A stretch of 64,000 bases of DNA from Hygrocybe punicea (Eukaryota > Basidiomycota > Agaricomycetes > Agaricales > Hygrophoraceae). Location of the stretch: NCBI GenBank assembly GCA_963556145.1, contig OY744461.1, positions 4,030,001 to 4,094,000 of the forward strand, given 5' to 3'. Under the pieces are notes generated by a model. It did no database searches and was not told where the DNA came from. It saw nothing but the letters and a program-made list of their open reading frames with translations. Positions 1 to 15,653 of this stretch are shown in pieces. The translations under genes and the position numbers were made by a program. Positions within the stretch are counted from its first letter, which is position 1. Every line of letters begins with the position of its first letter.

Positions 1-792
1 CGGCGGCTTCTTGCACCTCGACCCCTGCAGAAGGTTGTCGTCACTTCCTTGGATTCGTCGCCACGATCTGTGACGCTTTATGGCACTGCTCATTTGTACG
101 GCAAACACAAACCCGCCTTCAAGGCGGCCGAAATTCGCTATCAGCCTACCTCGAATGTGATCATATATGAAGATCGTCGCAACGTATCAGTACCCCTTCA
201 CTTACAATTCGCCTATAAACCTTCTATGGGCTCGGCTACGATCCACGAGATCGCGGAGGGCCATAACTTATGGATCAAGGAGTTCTACTGGAAACTATGG
301 TATGGTGATGATGCTGTTCTCCCAGACATCGACATCCGCGATACATTCACCGGTCCGGAGATCACGATTGACGTGGCATCGGTGCAAAAATTCTGTGCTG
401 TCGTGGGCAACCAAGATGAATCTTTCAAGACGGTGAGGAATGTGGAGGTCAAGGCGCCGATGGACTTTGCCATCATAACTGGTTGACAGGTAAAAGAGAT
501 GGCCTTCAATATTCTCGGCTTGATGCATCCGCTCCTGTTCAGTATCACCCAGGTCGAGCCCATTTGGGTGGATCTTAATGGTGGTATGGATCGTCTGCCC
601 AACCTAGCCGACATCACCGCTCGCATTCAAATAAAAAAGAGTGAACTTCTGCGTGCAATTGCTCGTGATAATTCTGCTGATTTCCAGGTCATCCATGGAA
701 TTGAAGCGGAACGATTGCTTCAGATGGTCGATGTAATTCCTCGAGCCAATTTCCAATTCAACTTCCCTTCCCTCGAAACAGTGGAGCGGTAA
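1..792 (+). pseudogene. Fatty acid synthase fragment (beta DH piece joined to alpha KR piece)
   Basis: Two stretches in the same frame match different parts of fungal type I fatty acid synthase. Positions 49-483 resemble the dehydratase/MaoC-like region of the beta part (FYWKLWYGDD, VQKFCAVVGNQ, KAPMDFAIITG). Positions 487-789 resemble the ketoreductase region of the alpha part (KEMAFNILGLMHPLLFSITQ, ADLNGG-like VDLNGGMDRLPNLAD, then PRANFQFNFPSLE). Between them lies an in-frame TGA where the family has Trp (TG-W-Q), so the junction drops thousands of bases of normal FAS sequence. The frame is open leftward to the window edge. I read this as a deleted, dead fragment, not a working synthase. 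The family assignment is from memory of conserved motifs. It ends about 80 bp from the hAT transposase stop codon. Confidence 0.65.
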
Positions 793-867
793 CACACTCT
801 TGCTGTTCCAAATTCCAGAATCTCAATAGAGCTAGGGCAACATTTGGAGAACATACAATGTACACTT

Positions 868-3800
868 TTACAATTTATCAACCAAACTAGAAATAAAGAA
901 AGTAATATCATCTGGAACTTGCTTCTGCATCTCCCCATACATCTCCAGTTCCTGAAGCTCCTGTCCCCAATCCATACCATCAGTGAAATTAAGACCTCTA
1001 CCTTGTCGAATAGAATACTTCAACAGCTGCAAACCTTCCATAAGTTCAGGTGAAATACAACTTCGCCGAGCTGTCACAGTTTCTTTGCTTGAAGAAAATA
1101 CACGCTCACAAGGCACTGCTGATGCTTGTATTGGCAGAATATCCATTGCAAGGCCAAAAACACCTGGAAAACGCAGTTGATTTTCCTTGATACATTGTTG
1201 TCAAATAGCTAGCAATTATGAAAAAAAATTGCCACATGCCTGCCAAAATAGCAAACTCCCTGTTGCTGGTCGATCATCATGAAGATATGCATTACCTTCA
1301 ATTTCAGCAGATTGCTGTGGTGTTAGGCGATGTGGATGACGGTTGAGTCTCAGAATATCTCTTGCTGTGGGACGATGAGGTGCTGTGTTCACTGCTGCAG
1401 GCGCATCAGTTCTTGCAGCAGCAGTGGCAATGGCAGCAGCATGATATGGGCGAAGCTGGGAAAAATAAATGAGAATGAGTGAAATAAATATCATAGGAAC
1501 CTACAGCCTCAATAAATATATCCCTGGCCCACTCAACTCGCTCAGGCATATGCTCTTCAAACCAAGACAATTTGATGGAAGGATCAAGAACTGGAAAAAA
1601 CAAATAATCAATGCCTAATACAAAAAGAACAAAAAAATGACAAACTCATTGCCAGGGTATAAGCTGGAACCAAGTCAGTTCGTTGACTATAAGACTCAAG
1701 TTTGTCAAGGCCAGCTTGAACAATTTCAGCTGTCTCTTGATAGTCATCTTGATGTGCTTTCCAAACATCGATAATCGCTTCAAATGCTGGTATGGCGTGA
1801 CATAAGGTTGGCGTCTTTTCATGGAATATAATTTGTTGGAAAGCATGTGGAACCTAACAAACTGCATTTGAGTAGTGTATAGAGCTCTATTGTTTGAGAC
1901 ACCAACCTGGAGAATGATTTGAAATGCTTGAAGACCTTCCCAGTCCTGCTCAGTAAGTTGAAATTTTTGTAGACTAGAAAACTCTCGATTTTCAAGAAAG
2001 ATATCAAGAACCTAAATATTTGTCAACAACCAAATCAGACACTTGAATACTATAAGTACTTCTCGTAAATCAATTGCTCTTTCAATCATCAGTAATGTTG
2101 ATGACCATCGAACCTCCATATCACGCAAAAGTTGGAGTTCTGGCCTCTCTAGTCGTTCAAACACAGATGAAAAATGTTGCCGGCGAATTGTTGATGACCT
2201 GATCTGTGTTCAAGAGCAGAAATTAAGTTAAGACTTCCAAGATAAGTCAGCACATACAGCACGAATCAGAGATCGCACTGTTGCAATAGGATCTCGTTCC
2301 AGGTTATCCATCATGTCTCCAGTTGAAGGAATGTAATCATCAGCATCTTCTTTTGCATAATCCAGATTAGTAATGGCTGATAAAACTGCTTGGCACGCGA
2401 GATTGACAATATGCGGAAAGCATCTAGAATCCAACACAATAAGTACTAGTTACAATCCTAGAATGTTACATACCTAACTCTTCGTTTTGTTCGGTCAAAT
2501 GGAATCTTGCGACGGCGAAGTTCACGCTCCAGAGTTACCATTAATGTATCATTATTTGATGCATTGTCAAGTGTTACCCATCCAATCTGGAAGATATTCA
2601 TAATAGGAATAATTAAAATCAACAGCACACACCTTCTCAGTAATCTTGAGACGGTCAGTGACATGAAGGAACACATGTGCAAGATGCTCGCCATCATGTC
2701 TTCCTGGCACACGGTGAAACCCCACCAGATCGGCACGCAATTTGAGAATATGTTGGGGACCATTGTTGGTTTCTTCAGTGCGTGCTTGAATCCCATGTGC
2801 TGTAACAGCCATGAAGGGTGTTCGATTTGGATCACTCCACATATCAGTGGTGAAAGATATCTTCCCCACAGATTTCTGTTCATCAATAAGCAAGCATACA
2901 ACACAATGAAAAATAATTGAGTAACCTGCATGACCACAGATAGCTGATCAAGATGTTCCCCAACCGACTCTTCAATACGAGTACGAATTGTCGTTCTACC
3001 CGGAATATCTGAGTCTTTTAGCTCCTGACGAAGCATTAGAAAAATTGCCCGGAGTCGGGGGGATTCAATTATATTGATTGACTAAATAAACCTCTTGTCA
3101 ATGTGCATCACAATATATATCATCCCATACCTGATCATCACCCACAATAAACTCAACAATTGCATCAACGAACCCCACATTCGAGTATGGTTGTCGATCA
3201 GGGGCACGGGAAGCTGTTGGTTGACCACGAGCCTTTTGATATTCATCCACAGCTTTCTGGACAGTCTTTGCTTGGATCTTGATGTTGAGATTGTCACATC
3301 CTGAGACCCACGGATCAAGGTGTTCCTCAGCAAGGTGTCGACGAAGCGTGCTCGTAGCACTGCTGGCACCAAACTTGGTGATCTTGTGAGCAGGCTTCGT
3401 CGTTGCAATATGTCTACCAGGCAATTAAGTTTCACATCATCAAAATACATCATGTTGAAATACAAACTGGCAGAATTGGCAACACCTCTGGCTGCCTTGC
3501 TTCTCATAAAAGGTCCACACATCTGATGCAGCATAGCGATTCTTGTTCCCTGCAGGACCTCCAGAAGACACGCGATGTTGTGCATGGGAAGGTGGACCTG
3601 CATTTTGTGATTCTCCACTGTCAGACTCAGAGTTGCTCGACTCGGACTCGGAGCTTGAGCCAATTGATGCTAGCGGGGGTGTGGCATTCTCTAGATCAAA
3701 GAGAGGAAGAGGAGTTGGCATAGTGGAAGTAGATGGTTGATTAGATGCATGAAGGATAGGAGGAGCCGGCGTCAATAAAGTAGATGGCTGATTCATTGGA

Positions 3801-4351
3801 TGGAAGAGAGGAGGGGCCAGCATCACCAAAGTTGACAGTTGATTGACCAAGAACACATCATCGGCTCCATCACTCGATGGGCTTGGTATATTAAAGGCAA
3901 CTCGTCGTACAGGTACAGGGCTTTCTGGAATTTGTCGGCCCTGGAGCGGTGTTTTTTTCCTCACTCGAACACGGCGGGGTCGAGGGGGAGTAGGGCTGTA
4001 TAAGAGTCCAACGGCTGTGGCTACATTCAATGGATCTTTGGCTTTATGGGATACAGCCCTTCGTCGTTGGGACGTGAGGACCACAGGTGACATTGGTTGC
4101 CGGGTGGGAGTTGCAGCATTAACATCATATTGTACGCAAAACTCGGGGTCCACTTCGACAGCCTTCGCCTTTCCTTTACCTCTCTGTGACTTCCTGGGAG
4201 CAACCTCATCCAGTTCATGCACAAAGCCTAACAGCTGATACGTCAACTGGTATTACAGTTTGATGAGGTACATACCTTCAATTTGAAAACTTGATTGAAC
4301 GGCACCAGTTGCAAACTTTGTGGTGTCTTCATTCTTACGTCGTGGTGGCAT
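868..4351 (-). CDS. hAT-family transposase with BED zinc finger
   Basis: The gene has many exons. The start at 4351 reads MPPRRKNEDTTKF and a 47-bp intron follows (4229-4275). A Ser/Pro-rich N-terminal region leads to a BED finger spanning an intron: DVWTFYEKQG, Cys-x2-Cys (QRCCQFCQ), then TLRRHLAEEH. Next come DIPGRTTIRTRI, the RNase H-like core with TTDMWSD and TLDNASNN (catalytic Asp candidates), LLRDMEVRWSSTLLMIERA, and the hAT C-terminal dimerisation block VPCERVFSSSKETV. Every splice junction I traced kept the frame, and I saw no stop in a traced exon, so the gene may be functional. Family members bind the element ends as oligomers in the nucleus and cut and reinsert the element, leaving 8-bp target duplications. 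Not all C-terminal exons were traced base by base. Confidence 0.85.
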
Positions 4352-4429
4352 GCTAACAAGCATGAGCTCAGGTGATGAAACAGAAATCAGAGAACTTACT
4401 TCAATTGACGGTTCAAATGGGTATTTGGT

Positions 4430-5560
4430 GGGGGGGAGTACTCAGGGAGACCAGCACTGAAGGGAGAGGGCAGATCAACGGTGAGAAACAGTTTCTGAGG
4501 GAGGGAAATGGCACTCACAGGAGGGAGAGCAGTGGCACGCACACACAGGAGGCAGAGAGGGGACACAAGGGGGGTAAGACAACGGAGGCGGTGGTGGAGC
4601 CTCGAGAAGGTGGGGGATGGCACTAAAGCGAGGGTGACGGCTTGAAACCGGAAGGGAGTGCTCAGGGAGACTGGCACTGGACAGAGACGGCAGGTTGGTA
4701 AGAAATGGTTTGGAGGGGGGAAATGGCGCTCACAGGAGGGAACCGCTCAATGGAGAGACGGTGAGCTCTCAAAGGGGGTTAAGACGACGGTGGCGGAGCC
4801 TTGAGTAAGTCGGGGGACGGCGCTAAACGGAGGGTGACAGCCTGGGACTGAGGGGGAGCCTGCACTGGAGGGAGAAGGTAGGTTGATGGGGAGAAACAGT
4901 TTCCGAGAAAGGGAAACGGCACTGAGCCACTCAAGGGAGGAGGCAGAGAGGGCTCTCAAGGGGGGATGGAGCCTCGAGAAGGTGGGGGGACGGCGCTAAA
5001 TGGAGGGTGACAGCTTGGGACCAGGATGGAAGTGCTCGGGGAGACTGGCACTGGACAGGTAACCGCAGGTTGAGGGTAAGAAATGGTCTGGAGGGGGGAA
5101 ATGGCACTCACAGGAGGGAACCGCTCAAGGGAGAGACGGTGAGCTCTCAAAGGGGGTTGAGACGACAGTGGCGGAGCCTCGAGCAAGTCAAGGAATGGTG
5201 TTAAATGGAGGGTGATGAGGGGGAGCCTGCACTGGAGGGAGAGGGCAGGTTAACGGGGAGAAAAAGTTTCCGAGGAAAAAAACGGCACTTACAGGAGGGA
5301 GATACTCAAGGGAGAGTGATGGCATTCATGGGAGGTGAAGAAGGCTCTCAAGGGGGTAAGACGACAGTGGCGGCGAGCCTCGAGAAGGTGGGGGGACGGC
5401 ACTAAACGGATGGTGACGGCTTGGAAGTTGGGACCAAAATGGAAGCTCAGGGAGCCTGCACTGGAGAGAGAGGAAGTCAGGTTCTTTAAACTTGAAGGAC
5501 GGAACCGGCAGACCACACTCACGGTATGAAGATGGGAGCCTCGAGACGGTGCAAGGTAGT
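4430..5560. repeat. Imperfect ~200-bp tandem repeat, about five copies
   Basis: A purine-rich block recurs with the landmarks GGGGGACGGCGCTAAA, then GGAGGGTGACAG, then a CTGCACTGGAGGGAGA-like segment. The first landmark appears near 4608, 4807, 4981, 5187 and 5389, giving spacings of about 174-206 bp. Copies differ by substitutions and small indels, so this is an old or gene-converted minisatellite. ORFs here are by-products of the repeat. It lies inside the upstream arm of the hAT element, where transposase-binding subterminal repeats would be expected, but no direct evidence shows that role. Confidence 0.75.
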
Positions 5561-5870
5561 GTGACAGGGAGGAAGGGAGACGGCTGATGCTTGAAGCTTG
5601 AAGGACAAAGACGGCGAGCGTGTGACAGAGGAGCGTTGAGAAAGTCGGAGACACCGTTGAGGAGACGGTGATGGTGATGTGGGGAGCAAACTGCGGGTCA
5701 TGGGACTTGTGGGAGCCCTATGCCCACAAATTGCCTAATTTGGAACTTTGAACCAGTCGGTCCACAGTTAACCGCGGTCTGGGACCGTAACCGGACCATT
5801 ACCAATGGTTCGGTTAAATTTCGGTCCGGTCCGAACGGTCCACGGTCTTTAACCAGACCGTGGCAACACT

Positions 5871-6240
5871 ACTTCAGGGTCCAAAACTTTCCATATATGG
5901 CAGGTGAACAACCCCAAATGTGACGTGACTTTTTGATCAGATAACACCGGGCTTACAGTACTCTACAAAGTAATATACAGAGTATTATACACTGCAAGCA
6001 TAAGTTCGGAGTTGTGAATGTAAAACACGGAAACCCCATGACGCCCGGGCCGAAGCTGTGTATGAGCTAAATCAGTGTTTGTTCCTGTTTGGCTAGATCG
6101 TCTCTTATACAAACGTTCGATTGCACTCCAGCGTCAATCAACCTCCCGTCTTTCAATCACTAAGCAACTCTTCACTTCTGGTACGTGCAGAATGGGTGGT
6201 TTGTGGCCATTGCTGAACACCGTATAGATCTGCTGTAATC
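5871..6240 (+). promoter_or_regulatory. Upstream region of GFA1
   Basis: This is 370 bp between the hAT terminus and the GFA1 start codon. There is a pyrimidine-rich stretch just before the ATG (about 6110-6180), as is common in fungal leaders. I see no ORF and no clear named motif. The hAT end lies immediately upstream, so the insertion may have replaced more distal promoter DNA. Confidence 0.35.
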
Positions 6241-11000
<4,760 letters not shown>

Positions 11001-11019
11001 TGTCTTATCCCGCCTTAGT

Positions 11020-12715
11020 CAGCTCTTAGTCAGCACTTAGCTGTCTTAGAGCGTCTTAAGCACTAAGACGACTAAGACGAAATTAAGTAGGTCTCTCTGC
11101 TTGAATGACTTAAATCTGACTTATTGTCGACTTATCAATCTTAAATAGTACTTATTCTTCTATTATTTCACTTAGAATGGATATTTTCAGAAATCAATAA
11201 AATATATTACTATTATATTAACTACAGGACAAGTACAGTATGTTCGAGTAATGCCACACCCAGTATCCAGCTGGTGCTGCTACTGCCGCCGCCGCCGTGC
11301 TGCTAACGGTGGTGCTGCGGCTGGTGATGCCATGCTGGTGGTGCTAGTGGTGCTGGTGTTGCCGCTGCCGCCACGCTGGTGCTGGTGGTGCCGCCATTTC
11401 TGGTGGTGGTCGTAGCATAGCCGCCGTTGCTGGTGGTGGTGGTGTTGCAGCCGTTGCATTGCTGCCACTGGTGGTGGTCGTAGCGTAGCCGCTGCCGCCG
11501 TGATGGTGCTGGTGTTGGTGTTGGTGCTGCTGCTGCCGCTGTGCTGGTGGTGGTGCCACCGTTTCTGGTGGTGGTCATAGCGTAGCCACTGCTGCCGTGC
11601 TGGTGCTGGTGCTGATTCTGGTGCTGGTGGTGCTGGTGGACCTACCGCCGTCGTGTGCTATTGCTGGTGGTTCTACCGCCATGGTGGGCTATTGCTGGTG
11701 GTGCTACCGACATGATGGAGCTGGTGCTGGTGGTGCCACCATTTCTGGTGGTGGTCGTAGCGTAGCTGCCATTGCTGGTGGTCGTGGTTGTGGGGGTCGC
11801 AGCGTAGCTGCTGTTGCTGGTGGTCGTGGTCGTGGTGTTGCAGCTGTTGTGTTGCCGCCACTGGTGGTGGTGGTGCCGCCGTTTCTGGTGGTGGTCATAG
11901 TGTAGCCGCTGCCGCCGTGATGGTGCTGGTGTTGTGTTGGTGCTGGTGTCGCCACTGGTGGTACTGGTGGTTCTACCACCGTGGTGTGCTAGTGCTGGTG
12001 GTGCTACCGACGTGATGGTGCTGGTGCTGGTGGTGCCGTTTCTGGTGGTGGTCGTAGTGTAGCCGCCGTTGCTGGGGCAGTGGTGGTGGTGGTGGTGGTG
12101 GTGGTGGTGGTGGTGGTGTTGCAGCCGTTGTGTTGCTATCACTGGTGGTGGTGTTGCCGCTATTATGTCACCGCTGGTGGTGGTGGTGGTGGTGATGCCG
12201 CTGGTGGTGTTGCCGCTGTTGCGTCGCCGCCGTCACTGGTGGTGGTGGTGGTGGTGATGTTGCCGCTGTTGCATCGCTGTCGGCACCAGTGGTGGTGGTG
12301 TTGCAGCCATTCCATCGTGGTGGTGGTGCCGCCGTTGGGTCTTCGCCACGGTCACTGGTGGAGAAGGAGGTTGTGGCGGTCGTTTAAGAGAGGTAGCGCT
12401 TACCTTGTTGTTAAAACGAACCGTGTACAAATAAAGCCAAAGTTTGGACTTAGAGAAATTTTCGACTTGCCATTTCGATGTATATTACATAATCATCCAC
12501 ACTGAACTACGAAAAAGTGTTAAGGAAGCAAAAAGGGTAAAGACAATGGAATATATGAAAAGTAAAAAAAGTCTTAAGAAAAATAAAAACACAAAGTAAA
12601 AGTGTATGTTACTTAGTGCCTTAGATATACTTAGTCTACTTATCGGACACTTAGTTTACTTAGCCTCTTATGGCTTGTGATTAAGTCAGCTAAGTCAAAT
12701 AAGTCAAAACCCCAT
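11020..12715. repeat. GGT/GCT-rich low-complexity block flanked by CTTAG/TAAGTC arrays
   Basis: From about 11265 to 12375 the plus strand is an imperfect trinucleotide tract dominated by GGTGGT, GCTGGT and GCCGCC, including a near-pure GGT run at 12080-12118. All frames in this tract read as low-complexity peptide (poly-Val, Trp or Gly; His, Thr and Pro on the other strand), so none is called as a gene. On the left (11020-11110) and right (12600-12710) are clusters of CTTAG, TTAGTC and TAAGTC words in both orientations. The symmetric flanks suggest a single unit, perhaps a non-autonomous element, but no target duplication was found. Confidence 0.55.
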
Positions 12716-15653
12716 TTACTGATGATGTAGGTGTCGCAAGAAATTAACAACGTGGTTGAGACGTGCAAGCCCAGTTTCCCCGTTGGAAACACCTTCAAAT
12801 ACCTTCCCATCGATTTCACCCTCCCAAGGGAGTAAGGACAGGCAGGAGCAAGATGTTAGTCAAAGCATTCATACTTAATTTTGCATGGAGTTGATGGTAG
12901 TGTGCAATGGCATACTTAGGCCCGTAATCGGGTAGAGGATAATTTCCACAGCCACCCTTCACCTCGTTCGCATCCAATGTCCGGAATCAAGCCAAAACTT
13001 GAGCTGGATATTGAGTTCTGAAATTCAGGGATTATCTGAATGTTAAACACAAGACTAGGGGAGGTGCAAGGCTAGACAATATATGTCGGTATAATTCTTT
13101 TCAATGCCACTCATTTTCGTGATCTTCCCCACAACCGTTGACTATACTCACATGCAATATGGTACATCGGCTAGCAGAAACGTGAGTGGATCAATAATGG
13201 CATGAGATTTGCCCCCGTTTTGCAGCGCCGAGGTAAAGCATTCTTGATTATGTAGAATAAATGATTATCTACATCGAGCTTGAAGTATAAAGATAGGCCC
13301 GATACCGGTATCAGTGGACAGTAGAATAAAAAATTAATAATATTTTTGAATAGAAAGAAATAATCATATCAACACAAACAACATAAGTTATATTCAATGT
13401 GTCTAGGTGTTTATTTGTCAGGGATTGACTAGAGACTGTTTACAATAGCAAGCATTTACAGAAAGCTGGGAGAGTGGAATCAAAAGAAATCTGCCCTGCG
13501 GGGCGTGTTATAGTGTTTCCAAATAAATACCCCATGCTATAACTAAAGAAAATTGGAGAAAATACCTTCTAAAGCCATCTTATTCTCAGAATTTTTCCAG
13601 AATATTCTCAAATGTATCTAAAGAGAAATTAAATAATCTAGTGAGAAAGTGGACGAAAAGAAGTTATATTTTTGTGATACACTATGCAAATTTCCTGTGT
13701 CTTCCCTTTCTATTCAAACTTAACCTGTTAGCTCTCCCAATGCAATAATGGTATGTTCTTCCCTGTGGCCTTATGCCTGCACAAACAGTCTTCATGTTTA
13801 ATGATTGGACAAAATATTGTATTATTTAAAATCCCTTGCATTTATGAGAATTTTGAAAAGTACAAATGCATTTAATCAACACTGTCATTGCGCCCTTCAA
13901 GCACCATATTTTTGGGATCACTTCTGAGAGAGCTACAGATTATTTTTCATGAGAATCTGTTGCTTTGGCTTGGAAAGGGAGCTTATGTAAGCTTTTTTTT
14001 TTCAAACTCAGTATCAGAATCGCTATCGTCCACTGCTATTAGTAACCACTGAGGGAAGAAGATTCGCTGAAAATCAGCAACCAAAATCACTATTCTTCAA
14101 TAGGCCGACCCACTAAAAAACAGTTGGTCACTCACTGCCAAAATCAGTGATTCAGATCGCTGAAATACCACTTTTTCCCACTCGTCTTTAGTGTCTTTAT
14201 CAATGATTTGTAACGGATTTCTGACTGATTTTAAGTGGTGTTCGCTGTAAAGGCGAGGTCGGGGTGGCTGCGGAATAATAATCCTAAGCCTGTGGGGTCA
14301 GCGTAGAAGTGACTAGGAATAGTCTAACAAGCTTCAGTAAGATAATAGGATATAAAAAGTAAGAAGCCGCCGAGTAAACTACTGAAATCTATCGAGACCG
14401 ATCGAAGCCGACGAAGCCGACGATGTCGGGTACGGCGGGTCGGGTGTCAGGTGACGAGAAACGTAGAGATAAAGGCGGTAGAACGACGGGGAGGGCGTCG
14501 AGGAATCCGACGAGCAATGTGTGCGATGGAATTTACTGAGAGACTAATTCTCAGAGAGAGGAAATGGGGGAACTGGTTTCTTTTTTGTACAGTCGTCGGG
14601 GACCGTTTTTATAGTACAGGAAACAGTAATCTACTTTCGGACATGTCTACTTCGGCCGATGGTAAGCTACAAAGAAAGGTTGGAATGGGGATGTGGAAAG
14701 GGGGGTTGCAAAGCAACGAAGACAGGAAATGGAGGGGAAAATGAATATGCAAGGAAAAGATCTAGAAAGTCCTACATATCTCCGAAAGGACGAGGGGATG
14801 CATAAATAAAGTAAATCCGAAGTCGGGGATTGAGTCCGAAGAGATCCATCTCCTGGAATTGGAACTCCGAGGCGTTTGAGGCTGCCAGATTTAGCCCAAA
14901 AGCGGCCGTCACAAAGCGGCATGTGTCGGGTTACGTCGGTCACGTCGGGTCACATCACGTCACGTCACGTCGGGTTACGTCGGGTTCGAATGCAAGTCAA
15001 ATGGCGGCATCGGGTTGGTCCGGATTCGTGATATATCGATGATACGGACTCAGAGGGACGTCGACCCTCTACATCGCACTGACATGAAGGGTCAAATTAA
15101 TGATTTCTAACCATATCTCGCTTGATAGCACTAATAACAATATGATTTCCGAGTCGACTTGAACATGGTAGAAAGGGACACAAGTAAGAAAGAGTCATAC
15201 AGGGAAGGGGATGCAACAAAAATTCTGATGAGGACTCTGGGAGGCAACTTGAAGGTGTGAGAGTTGAGCTGGTGCAATGATATGGCCACAAACAAGAGCG
15301 TGGGGACAACGTATTGGGACCAAACCTGAGGTTTCAGTGCCTGCGTGCTGAGATGGTGAATCGCGGAAGATATCGAGTAGTTTGAGTCGGTCATTTTGTG
15401 GTACGATTGTGCTTGCTGAACCTCGCTGGCGCAGTGGGGCTTGACTGCTGCAACATAGTACGTTAGTTGTAGGCAAGGCCAGTTAGCTACTCACTTTATA
15501 GTTTTTATCTGACACAATGGGTGCTGTGATCTTTGAGGCGTCGTTCTGTTTTCGGGGTGTGTGGATCAAAAGACATTATAGTCGACAATTGCACACCTTG
15601 ATTGCCAAAATTTCTTCCCGAGTCATCAAACCTTCCCTTGCCTGTTGTTCTCT
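12716..15653. other. AT-rich noncoding stretch, no gene recognised
   Basis: No ORF here looks like a protein. Visible structure includes repeated AATCAGTGA-like words at about 14040-14240, GCCGACGA repeats at about 14400-14420, and an array of GTCGGGT and CACGT words at about 14925-14990. A poorly supported minus-strand ORF lies at 15131-15394. Nothing else is identified. Confidence 0.4.

Larger units (their letters stand above)
868..5870 (-). mobile_element. hAT DNA transposon, autonomous type
   Basis: The element holds a complete-looking hAT transposase on the minus strand. Its transposase-proximal (right) arm contains GC-rich self-complementary DNA at 5755-5870 that ends in ccgtggcaacact. 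Read inward this gives AGTGTTGCCACGGTCTGG, a typical hAT terminus. I could not find a matching inverted repeat or an 8-bp target duplication on the left, near 790-870, so the left boundary is only the transposase stop codon and that end may be eroded. The arm between 4352 and 5750 is filled by an imperfect ~200-bp tandem repeat. Confidence 0.7.

Noticed and set aside
790..870. Left terminal inverted repeat of the hAT element
   Set aside because: CACTCTTGCTGTTCC only weakly resembles the right terminus and no 8-bp duplication pairs with the flank at 5871, so I did not call the boundary.
11280..12257. Many long ORFs rich in His/Thr/Pro or Val/Gly/Cys
   Set aside because: They come from trinucleotide low-complexity DNA open in nearly all frames; no start context, splice pattern or family supports a gene.
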